This document shows positions 54,052 to 64,000 of a stretch of DNA of 64,000 nucleotides, piece by piece (within the stretch, counting starts at the first letter, position 1; each line of letters begins with the position of its first letter). The notes beneath the pieces were generated by a model. That model was not told the origin of the DNA. It saw only the letters and a list, made by a program, of their open reading frames with translations, and made no database searches. A program made the translations under genes and the position numbers. Source of the stretch: Leptasterias polaris (taxonomy: Eukaryota; Echinodermata; Asteroidea; Forcipulatida; Asteriidae); contig JAZGTN010000059.1 of NCBI GenBank assembly GCA_037783415.1, positions 248,001-312,000 of the forward strand, read 5' to 3'.

Positions 54052-54393
54052 ATGTGTACTGTGTGCAGCCAGGACGTCCGTGACATGACCGATTTGAGTG
54101 CGCACAAATATTTGAAAGAATTCTTTTGTTATCAGCTTTTGGCCTTTTATCTTTGGAAGAGCAAAATATTCTTCTCAACCTTTTTGCCGCTGATCCGGAT
54201 CTTGTTTTATTTATCGTCTGCAACTGCGAAAACGGTGACGTCATTTCACTCTTCACCAATCACAGTCAACCATTCCTGGTTAGAAAATTGTGCGGAACAG
54301 AAATTAGACCTTGAAATCAACTCGTACACCGTGGTCTTGTATGAAGATGATGTGTCGGGCGGAGGGATAAGTTCACTCGGGATACCGGATTAA
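54052..54393 (+). other. Overlapping open frames with CRE, coding status unclear
   Basis: Three frames (two plus, one minus) stay open over 54052-54260. The plus frame at 54126 has an acidic, helical look (LSLEEQNILLNLFAADPDL). No family recognised. It includes a perfect CRE TGACGTCA at 54236 and is followed by GC boxes at about 54455, so it may be a promoter region. Confidence 0.3.
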
Positions 54394-54470
54394 CATATGT
54401 TTGTGTACAAATTAACCTCATTACTGCTGTTCGGCTGCCCACTCTGCGGGGCCTGGGCGGGCGGGTAAAT
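54236..54470 (+). promoter_or_regulatory. CRE and GC-box cluster upstream of exon 54833
   Basis: TGACGTCA at 54236-54243, CACCAATCAC CCAAT box at about 54255, GGGCGGGCGGG at about 54455. Proposed promoter for the exon at 54833-54993; inference only. Confidence 0.3.
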
Positions 54471-54832
54471 TACTGCGGAGCTGGAATTCAACTGGTGTGG
54501 TTGTGTTATTGCAGTGGTCATTTTGAGTTCAATTTTAATTTTGTTCAATGACTTTCCCATGAGTTTTGAGAGCTGTTTCACACCCCCAACCCAGATAAAG
54601 TGTTTGCAGGTCAGAAGGTGAGAATAAACTATACGTATTTAAAAAAAATTATTGTCTGAAAAAGAGGTGTGAGAACTCAATATCCATCTCGTCTTTCCAG
54701 CCTGGAAAAAACAACAACATTTTGACCACCAGACCAAGGTTTAAATTAAGGGGTATCTTGCCACAGAATGCATAACTAAACAATTAATATTGTAAAGTTC
54801 ACCGATTGTGCCATTTATTTTTTCTCCCGCAG

Positions 54833-54993
54833 CGCGACAACAGTGAGGAACATCTTTCGCAGAAAACTGAGCACTCTTCCACGTCTCCTACCATGCGACC
54901 AAACGAGGCTCTCAAGAGTTTTTCAAACGGCGGCAAGCTAGGCAAGGCAGAACCTGCAGCCATACTCAGACGAACTTCAAGAGTTTGTCTGGG
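54833..54993 (+). CDS. Candidate exon of an unrecognised gene
   Basis: Strong acceptor TTTTTTCTCCCGCAG ends at 54832 and donor G|GTAAGTC at 54994. One frame is open throughout; ATG 54893 in context CCTACCATGC gives MRPNEALKSFSNGGKLGKAE… to phase 2 at the donor. CpG content and codon choice look coding. No following exon found before the satellite. Confidence 0.45.
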
Positions 54994-54994
54994 G

Positions 54995-56240
54995 TAAGTC
55001 AGAAAAAATCCTTTATCTTTAAGTGGAAAAACTGCCCACAAACTAACACTCACTGATACGGAGAGAGAGAGAGAGAGAAAGTGGTGGGGGGAGAAGAAAG
55101 GAAAAAACGAGGGGGAAAAACAAACAAACACTGCCAAACTGACCTTTCGTAAATTTTTGTTGGCAAATTGTTGCCGTCAAACTCGAAGTAACTAAGTTAG
55201 TTTTTTTTTATAACATGTCCTGGCTTCAATTGTCAATGTCCACGTCATGAATGTCAACATTCTGACGTCGGGTCTAAATTGTTTTATACCCAACCCTGTC
55301 TGACAAGATAAAGTTACATTAGTCATGGTGGTCATGATAGTTATTACGTCTCGTGTACGGGACTTATTTTATTTTGATTGACATGCTAAATCTAGTTCAC
55401 ATTCCCAGAATGTGATGGTCCGGTGCGGAAACCCTTTTCCCATTAATTATGCCGAATAATTTCTTGAGATTAAATGTGCAAATAAATAAAGATCATCCAA
55501 TTCCAAACTTTACCCAGCAAACTTTGTTGTGGTCGAGTGGCAAAATTCTCATCAAACTGACGTGTTGTTAATAACGTAATAATGTTTCCAGCCCTCTTTC
55601 CAGGCCTAAGTGATGATCAGTCATCTCGCTCGCGAGACTGTTCTTAACATAGCTTGCATAACCGGTATTTGCATATCAATTACTTTGGAGCTAGGCCATA
55701 GGTGACTGGTATCAATTATATACCAACATTGTTGAATGTTACATTTTGGCTGAATCAAACAACAGGTGGTTTAGCTGCCTATGATTGGTTGGTCATGATG
55801 GTGGGGCTCTAAAATGCCAAGTTGTAATTAACATAATCAGTCTCGAATGAAATAGTATTCAAAGGTAACCGTCTATTGATTGCTTCTACCAAACACGTCC
55901 AACAATAAAAGTTGGAAAATAATGCTGACTGTGTGGCCATCCAGGTGCATATTGTATTGGGGTTTCTGTAAAGGCCTGAATAATGGTGGGAGTGTATTCT
56001 GACTCAAATAATGACCAGTGGTGCGTTTGGATTTTTTTTCGGGTTGTCAAAGATGTGAATGTCCCTAAAATAATATGGATACAATTTGGTGTGTCAGCCT
56101 CTACTGCATTTTAGGTGTGTTTTTGTGCAAATACAGAGAACAACAAAATCATGAACAATTTTCCCGTTTGAGTTCTCTCTGATGGGATAACAATTTTGTG
56201 CTACATCAGGCAAATGAAGAAAAAATGGTTTAAAATGTAG
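54995..56240. other. Stretch without recognisable genes
   Basis: (GA)n at 55061-55078. Otherwise unique AT-rich sequence, presumably intron of the gene begun at 54833. Confidence 0.4.
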
Positions 56241-56248
56241 GCTTATCT

Positions 56249-56662
56249 CAGGGCTCAAATTTGGGTAAAAAATCCACAAGAGCCCAGGGCTTCTAGGTTA
56301 TAATATTAACTAGATCAGCATTTATTTTACAAGACCAGAAAACAATGAGAGAGGGCTTTCTACACAGTTTAACAATATAGGCCTACATGTAGACTTTTTT
56401 TATTATTTGAACAAGCACTAAGAAAATATATAATTAATTTAGTCTGATATTTAGTGTGCTTTAATGCTTAACACAATTGAAATGATATTTACCAATTAAA
56501 AGATATTGGAAGTTATGTAAAGACATATTACACAGTGAGGTACTTTTAGTCAATTAGAAAACACAAGACCACTGGTCCCGACTTGTCCAGTCCTGAGTTT
56601 ACTGGCCTGAGGCTAAAATCACTGGACTAGGGCCTGCGGTCCAGTGTTAATTTCGAGCCTTG
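56249..56662. mobile_element. hAT-like MITE, 414 bp, 5-bp target duplication TATCT (copy 2)
   Basis: Ends CAGGGCTCAAATTT and TTCGAGCCTTG, flanked by TATCT (56244-56248, 56663-56667). Same interior as 39868-40279. Confidence 0.88.
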
Positions 56663-56869
56663 TATCTGCTCTTTGCCTTGTACTTAGCACCCCACAAAAA
56701 ATATATATATAAAAATACAAACACAACAACAATACAAATTCCCAGTTTAAATTTCTTGGTGACTGAATAATTGTTTTTGCAATGGTAATATTCTCAAGCA
56801 AAACTAAAATAAAAATTGTGTCTTTGTAAATTCTTTTGATTGTTCATTGTGTCCAAGTGAATTAAAAAC

Positions 56870-59800
56870 TCATATGTACAGAGAGCATACAGGGGGGTTG
56901 CCTGTATGCAACAAACAAGTTCAAAGTAAAAACAAACTTATCTGTTTAAATTCATTTACATGGTAAATTAAGGTTTAATACACAGAGTAAATTCAAAACT
57001 TTAGTTTTTTAAGATTTAAGTTAAAAATTGATTTTTGAATTCAGTTTTCATAGGTATGGTGTTGAGACATTTAAAACTTTGCTACTTTGATTTTTTTTTG
57101 CACGAGGTGTGTTGAAACATACAGAACATGAGCCTGCATGCACATGCAGAGTTAACACTAAATAAATTTATTAAGTGACTTAAGACAGGTAAAAAGACAG
57201 GTTGAAACATAAACAGGGTGTGCCTGTATACAAATACAGAGTTAAAAGTAAACAGAATTATGTGTTCAGTTTGTTTTCCAAAATTAGTATTAAATTACCA
57301 AACCCCAGAAAACATAAAAGTTGCTGCTTTTACATTTTTTTGTTCAACCAGGTGGCACCTTGTTGAAATATACTGAGGGTGTGCCTAAATGCAAATACAG
57401 AGTTTAGTGTAAACAAAACTTCACTATCCGTTTGTTTACAAATTGACATTAAATTAGTAAATAGGGAAAATTTTCATTTGTTATATTATAGTATGTCTGT
57501 GACATAAACAGAGTGTTCCTGTATACAAATATTGAGTTTTTTGCGCGTAGGTGTGACCTTATCGACTCATAGAAAGGGTGTGCCAGTAAACGAAAACAGA
57601 GTAAAGATTTAAAAAAACTATCTGTGTAAAGTTTGTTTACAGAATGATTATAAATAGAGGGAAGACTTTAATTTTGCAGCTCTGAGATTTTTTCTTGCAC
57701 TTTGGTGTCACCTTGTTGAGACATTAACGGGTGTGGCTGTATACAAATGCAATGTTAAAAGTAAACAAGACTATATTGTGTCAATTTTGTTTACAGAGTG
57801 ACTTTAAACATATGGAAACAGTGTAAAATTGCTGGGGTTTTTTCTTTTTTTTCTCTTTCTTGCCCATTGGTGTGACCTTGTTGACTCATACACAGGGTGT
57901 GCCAGTAGGGAAATAGAGAGGGAACGGTAAGCAAAAGCATCCATGTCAAATTTGTTTACAGAGTAAATTTGAAAGTTAGTAAACAGGGAAAATAAACAAT
58001 TGCTGTATGAGTTTTTTGCAGGTCGGTGTGACCTTGTTGAAACATATAGAGGGTGTGCCTGTAAGCAAGTAACATAATTGATAGTATGCAAAATTATTAG
58101 TGTTAAGTTTGTTTACAGAGTAACTTTAAATTTGGTAAGCAAGGGAAAATATCAAAATTGCTGTTTTTAGGTATTTTGCGTGTTGCTGTGACCTTGTTAA
58201 AACATACAGAAGGTGTGCCTGTATGCAAATGAAGAGTTAAAAGTAAACATAACTAATTATTTGTGTCAAGTTTGTTTACAGACTGACTTTAAAGTGAGTA
58301 AACAGGGAAAATAAATAATTGCTGTATGAGTTTTTTATACATAGGGTGTGCCTGTAAGCAAGTAACAGAATTGATAGTAAGCAAAATTATAAGTGTTATG
58401 TTTGTTTACAGAGTAACTTTAGGTTTAGTAAACAAGGAAAATATAAAAAGTTTTGTTTTGAGGATTTTTTTTGCGCATTGCTGTGATATTGATGAAACAT
58501 ACAGAGTATGTGCCTGTATGCAAATGAAGAGTTAAAAGTAAACACAGCTATATTTATCCGTGCCAAGTTTGTTTACAGAGTGACTTCTTTCTTATAGCCT
58601 CAATTTTTTAGATTTTGTTTAAGCAGGGACAATTAAAGGGTTGCTTCTTTTAGTTTTTTTGCACGAGGTGTTCTTTTAAAACATACAGAAGGTGTGCCTT
58701 ATTGCGAATACAGAGTTAATACAAAACAAACTAATTATCTGTGTAAAGTTTGTTTACAGAGTGACTTTAAAGTTAGTAAACAGGGAAAATACATAATTGC
58801 TATATGATTTTTTTGCAGGTCAGTGTGACCTTGGTTGAAACATACAGAGGGTGTGCCTGTAAGCAAAATTATTAGTGTTAAGTTTGTTTACAGAGTAACT
58901 TTAAATTTAGTAAGCAAGGGAAAATATCAAAATTGCTGTTTTTAGGTATTTTGCTTGTTGCTGTGACCTTGTTAAAACATACAGAGGGTATACCTGTTTG
59001 CAAATGAAGAGTTAAAAGTAAACATAATTAATTATTTGTGTCAAGTTTGTTTACAGACTGACTTTAAAGTGAGTAAACAGGGAAAATAAATAATTGCTGT
59101 ATGAGTTTTTTGCAAATAGATGTGATATTGTTGAAACATACAGAGGGTGTGCCTGTAAACAAGTAACAGAATTGATATTAAGCAAAATTATTAGTGTTAA
59201 GTTTGTTTACAGAGTAACTTTAGGTTTAGTAAACAAGTACAATATAAAAAGTGTTGTTTTGAGGATTTTTGTTTGCGCATTGCTGTGATCTTGATGAAAC
59301 ATACAGAGTGTGTGCCTGTATGCAAATGAAGAGTTAAAAGTAAACAACTATATTTATCCGCGTCAAGTTTGTTTACAGAGTGACTTTAAAGTTAGTAAAC
59401 AGGGAAAATACATAATTGCTATATGATTTTTTTGCAGGTCAGTGTGACCTTGTTGAAACATACAGAGGGTGTGCCTGTAAGCAAAATTATTAGTGTTAAG
59501 TTTGTTTACAGAGTAACTTTAAATTTAGTAAGCAAGGGAAAATATCAAAATTGCTGTTTTTAGGTATTTTGCTTGTTGCTGTGACCTTGTTAAAACATAC
59601 AGAGGGTGTACCTGTTTGCAAATGAAGAGTTCAAAGTAAACATAACTAATTATTTGTGTCAAGTTTGTTTACAGACTGACTTTAAAGTGAGTAAACAGGG
59701 AAAATAAATAATTGCTGTATGAGTTTTTTGCAAATAGATGTGATATTGTTGAAACATACAGAGGGTGTGCCTGTAAGCAAGTAACAGAATTGATAGTAAG

Positions 59801-62800
59801 CAAAATTATTAGTGTTAAGTTTGTTTACAGAGTAACTTTAAATTTAGTAAGCAAGGGAAAATATCAAAATTGCTGTTTTTAGGTATTTTGCTTGTTGCTG
59901 TGACCTTGTTAAAACATACAGAGGGTATACCTGTTTGCAAATGAAGAGTTAAAAGTAAACATAATTAATTATTTGTGTCAAGTTTGTTTACAGACTGACT
60001 TTAAAGTGAGTAAACAGGGAAAATAAATAATTGCTGTATGAGTTTTTTGCAAATAGATGTGATATTGTTGAAACATACAGAGGGTGTGCCTGTAAGCAAG
60101 TAACAGAATTGATATTAAGCAAAATTATTAGTGTTAAGTTTGTTTACAGAGTAACTTTAAATTTAGTAAGCAAGGGAAAATATCAAAATTGATGTTTCTA
60201 GGTATTTTGCTTGTTGCTGTGACCTTGTTAAAAAATACAGAGGGTGTGCCTGTTTGCAAATGAAGAGTTAAAAGTAAACAACTATATTTATCCGCGCCAA
60301 GTTTGTTTACAGAGTGACTTTTTTCTTATAGCCTCAATTTTTAGGTTTGTAAGCAGGGACAATTAAAGGGTTGCTTCTTTGAGTTTTTTTGCAAGAGGTG
60401 TTCTTTTAAAACATACAGAAGGTGTGCCTTATTGCGAATACAGAGTTAATACAAAACAAACTAATTATCTGTGTAAAGTTTGTTTACAGAGTGACTTTAA
60501 AGTTAGTAAACAAGTACAATATAAAAAGTGTTGTTTTGAGGATTTTTGTTTGCGCATTGCTGTGACCTTGATGAAACATACAGAGTGTGTGCCTGTATGC
60601 AAATGAAGAGTTAAAAGTAAACAACTATATTTATCCGCGTCAAGTTTGTTTACAGAGTGACTTTAAAGTTAGTAAACAGGGAAAATACATAATTGCTGTA
60701 TGATTTTTTGGCAGGTCGGTGTGACCTTGTTGAAACATACAGAGGGTGTACCTGTAAGCAAGTAACAGAATTGATAGTAAGCAAAACTATTAGTGTTAAG
60801 TTTGTTTACAGAGTAACTTTAGGTTTAGTAAACAAGGAAAATATAAAAAGTGTTGTTTTGAGGATTTTTGTTTGTGCATTGCTGTGATCTTGATGAAACA
60901 TACAGAGGGTGTGCCTGTATGCAAATGAAGAGTTAAAAGTAAACACAACTATATTTATCCGCGCCAAGTTTGTTTACAGAGTGACTTTTTTCTTATAGCC
61001 TCAATTTTTAGGTTTGTAAGCAGGGACAATTAAAGGGTTGCTTCTTTGAGTTTTTTTGCACGAGGTGTTCTTTTAAAACATACAGAAGGTGTGCCTTATT
61101 GCGAATACAGAGTTAATACAAAACAAACTAATTATCTGTGTAAAGTTTGTTTACAGAGTGACTTTAAAGTTAGTAAACAAGGAAAATATAAAAAGTGTTG
61201 TTTTGAGGATTTTTTTTTGTACATTGCTGTGATCTTGATGAAACATACAGAGTGTGTGCCTGTTTGCAAATGAAGAGTTAAAAGTAAACATAATTAATTA
61301 TTTGTGTCAAGTTTGTTTACAGACTGACTTTAAAGTGAGTAAACAGGGAAAATAAATAATTGCTGTATGAGTTTTTTGCAAATAGATGTGATATTGTTGA
61401 AACATACAGAGGGTGTGCCTGTAAGCAAGTAACAGAATTGATATTAAGCAAAATTATTAGTGTTAAGTTTGTTTACAGAGTAACTTTAAATTTAGTAAGC
61501 AAGGGAAAATATCAAAATTGATGTTTCTAGGTATTTTGCTTGTTGCTGTGACCTTGTTAAAAAATACAGAGGGTGTGCCTGTTTGCAAATGAAGAGTTAA
61601 AAGTAAACAACTATATTTATCCGCGCCAAGTTTGTTTACAGAGTGACTTTTTTCTTATAGCCTCAATTTTTAGGTTTGTAAGCAGGGACAATTAAAGGGT
61701 TGCTTCTTTGAGTTTTTTTGCAAGAGGTGTTCTTTTAAAACATACAGAAGGTGTGCCTTATTGCGAATACAGAGTTAATACAAAACAAACTAATTATCTG
61801 TGTAAAGTTTGTTTACAGAGTGACTTTAAAGTTAGTAAACAAGTACAATATAAAAAGTGTTGTTTTGAGGATTTTTGTTTGCGCATTGCTGTGACCTTGA
61901 TGAAACATACAGAGTGTGTGCCTGTATGCAAATGAAGAGTTAAAAGTAAACAACTATATTTATCCGCGTCAAGTTTGTTTACAGAGTGACTTTAAAGTTA
62001 GTAAACAGGGAAAATACATAATTGCTGTATGATTTTTTGGCAGGTCGGTGTGACCTTGTTGAAACATACAGAGGGTGTACCTGTAAGCAAGTAACAGAAT
62101 TGATAGTAAGCAAAACTATTAGTGTTAAGTTTGTTTACAGAGTAACTTTAGGTTTAGTAAACAAGGAAAATATAAAAAGTGTTGTTTTGAGGATTTTTGT
62201 TTGTGCATTGCTGTGATCTTGATGAAACATACAGAGGGTGTGCCTGTATGCAAATGAAGAGTTAAAAGTAAACACAACTATATTTATCCGCGCCAAGTTT
62301 GTTTACAGAGTGACTTTTTTCTTATAGCCTCAATTTTTAGGTTTGTAAGCAGGGACAATTAAAGGGTTGCTTCTTTGAGTTTTTTTGCACGAGGTGTTCT
62401 TTTAAAACATACAGAAGGTGTGCCTTATTGCGAATACAGAGTTAATACAAAACAAACTAATTATCTGTGTAAAGTTTGTTTACAGAGTGACTTTAAAGTT
62501 AGTAAACAAGGAAAATATAAAAAGTGTTGTTTTGAGGATTTTTTTTTGTACATTGCTGTGATCTTGATGAAACATACAGAGTGTGTGCCTGTATGCAAAT
62601 GAAGAGTTAAAAGTAAACACAACTAATTATCTGTGTCAAGTTTGTTTACAGACTGACTTTTAAGTGAGTAAATAGGGAAAATAAATAATTGCTGTATGAG
62701 TTTTTTGCAAATAGATGTGATATTGTTGAAACATACAGAGGGTGTGCCTGTAAGCAAGTAACAGAAATGATAGTAAGCAAAATTATTAGTGTTAAGTTTG

Positions 62801-64000
62801 TTTACAGAGTAACTTTAAATTTAGTAAGCAAGGGAAAATATCAAAATTGATGTTTCTAGGTATTTTGCTTGTTGCTGTGACCTTGTTAAAAAATACAGAG
62901 GGTGTGCCTGTTTGCAAATGAAGAGTTAAAAGTAAACATAACTAATTATCTGTGTCAAGTTTGTTTACAGACTGACTTTAAAGTGAGTAAACAGGGAAAA
63001 CAAATAATTGCTGTATGAGTTTTTTGCAAGTAGATGTGATTTTGTTGAAACATACAGAGGGTGTGCCTGTAAGCAAGTAACAGAAATGATAGTAAGCAAA
63101 ATTATTAGTGTTAAGTTTGTTTACAGAGTAACTTTAAATTTAGTAAACAAGTACAATATAAAAAGTGTTGTTTTGAGGATTTTTGTTTGCGCATTGCTGT
63201 GATCTTGATGAAACATACAGAGTGTGTGCCTGTATGCAAATGAAGAGTTAAAAGTAAACAACTATATTTATCCGCGTCAAGTTTGTTTACAGAGTGACTT
63301 TAAAGTTAGTAAACAGGGAAAATACATAATTGCTGTATGATTTTTTGGCAGGTCGGTGTGACCTTGTTGAAACATACAGAGGGTGTACCTGTAAGCAAGT
63401 AACAGAATTGATAGTAAGCAAAACTATTAGTGTTAAGTTTGTTTACAGAGTAACTTTAGGTTTAGTAAACAAGGAAAATATAAAAAGTGTTGTTTTGAGG
63501 ATTTTTGTTTGTGCATTGCTGTGATCTTGATGAAACATACAGAGGGTGTGCCTGTATGCAAATGAAGAGTTAAAAGTAAACACAACTATATTTATCCGCG
63601 CCAAGTTTGTTTACAGAGTGACTTTTTTCTTATAGCCTCAATTTTTTAGATTTTGTTTAAGCAGGGACAATTAAAGGGTTGCTTCTTTTAGTTTTTTTGC
63701 ACGAGGTGTTCTTTTAAAACATACAGAAGGTGTGCCTTATTGCGAATACAGAGTTAATACAAAACAAACTAATTATCTGTGTAAAGTTTGTTTACAGAGT
63801 GACTTTAAAGTTAGTAAACAAGGAAAATATAAAAAGTGTTGTTTTGAGGATTTTTTTTGTACATTGCTGTAATCTTGATGAAACATACAGAGTGTGTGCC
63901 TGTATGCAAATGAAGAGTTAAAAGTAAACACAACTAATTATCTGTGTCAAGTTTGTTTACAGACTGACTTTTAAGTGAGTAAATAGGGAAAATAAATAAT
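56870..64000. repeat. Satellite array, monomers of about 130-180 bp, higher-order repeat 1329 bp
   Basis: Repeated unit with AACATACAGAGGGTGTGCCT, ATGCAAATGAAGAG, AGTTTGTTTACAGAGTGACT and AGTAAACAGGGAAAATA. Over 40 monomers continue past the window end. The left edge (56870-58000) is diverged. From about 60200 blocks recur at 1329 bp with identical sequence over long stretches (60379/61708, 60693/62022, 61046/62375). Open frames of 60-75 codons recur with the monomers and are not genes. Confidence 0.95.

Noticed and set aside
58326..63921. Many near-identical 60-75 codon plus-strand frames
   Set aside because: They are read-throughs of satellite monomers, repeat with the 1329-bp unit and start at arbitrary codons.
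1..64000. Prokaryotic features (operons, RBS, CRISPR, prophage)
   Set aside because: Spliced genes, SINEs, LINEs and satellites show this is a eukaryotic chromosome; no regular spacer array of CRISPR type exists, and the regular repeats are tandem satellites without unique spacers.

Overview
This is eukaryotic DNA: AT-rich, intron-rich and full of repeats, with no operons, RBSs or CRISPR. Spliced genes with GT-AG introns, tRNA-derived SINEs, non-LTR and DIRS-type retrotransposon remnants, many MITEs and a strongly over-represented palindrome TAGGCCTA suggest a marine deuterostome invertebrate, most likely an echinoderm. That taxon is an inference from repeat style and gene content, not from a marker gene.

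The best-supported gene fills 381-11807 (+). It is the 3' part of an ankyrin-WGR-PARP poly(ADP-ribose) polymerase of the nematode PME-5 ('tankyrase-like') architecture. I read 14 exons whose splice phases agree throughout; they join into 720 in-frame codons ending at TAA 11805. His, Tyr and Glu of the PARP H-Y-E triad are all visible, and the protein ends in an Asp/Glu/Gly tail. Its introns carry SINEs and MITEs. A long 3'UTR/intergenic stretch follows. At 15901-16838 lie the first two exons of a secreted cyclase-family (kynurenine formamidase/isatin hydrolase-like) protein whose 3' half is not found.

From 18.2 to 23.3 kb there is a CpG-richer promoter-like patch, a candidate first exon, and a set of duplicated exon-like modules (19.4, 20.8, 21.6, 22.5, 23.2 kb) with recurrent phase-1/phase-1 borders, some decayed. 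Two convincing terminal exons on + at 32.1-32.4 kb may belong to the same gene. Converging on them from the right is a minus-strand gene (exons at 41.3-41.0, 39.5-39.4, 39.2-39.1 kb and three alternative or decayed last exons at 38.2, 33.2, 32.7 kb). It carries one in-frame amber codon and one frameshift. I recognise neither protein.

The rest is repeat-dominated: a perfect 343-bp inverted repeat (29.5-30.7 kb), a decayed DIRS retrotransposon (34.0-35.4 kb), a 128-bp tandem array (35.7-37.5 kb), LINE fragments (42.3-42.9, 49.9-50.3, 53.6-54.0 kb), a 3.2-kb TA-flanked element with a 111-bp internal minisatellite inserted inside a SINE (44.4-47.6 kb), and a satellite of about 160-bp monomers with a 1329-bp higher-order repeat filling 56.9 kb to the window end. 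No obvious new enzymatic system is present. The most interesting signals are structural: the perfect inverted repeat, the nested insertions with clean target-site duplications, the modular exon duplications, and a satellite dense in forkhead and POU-octamer consensus motifs.
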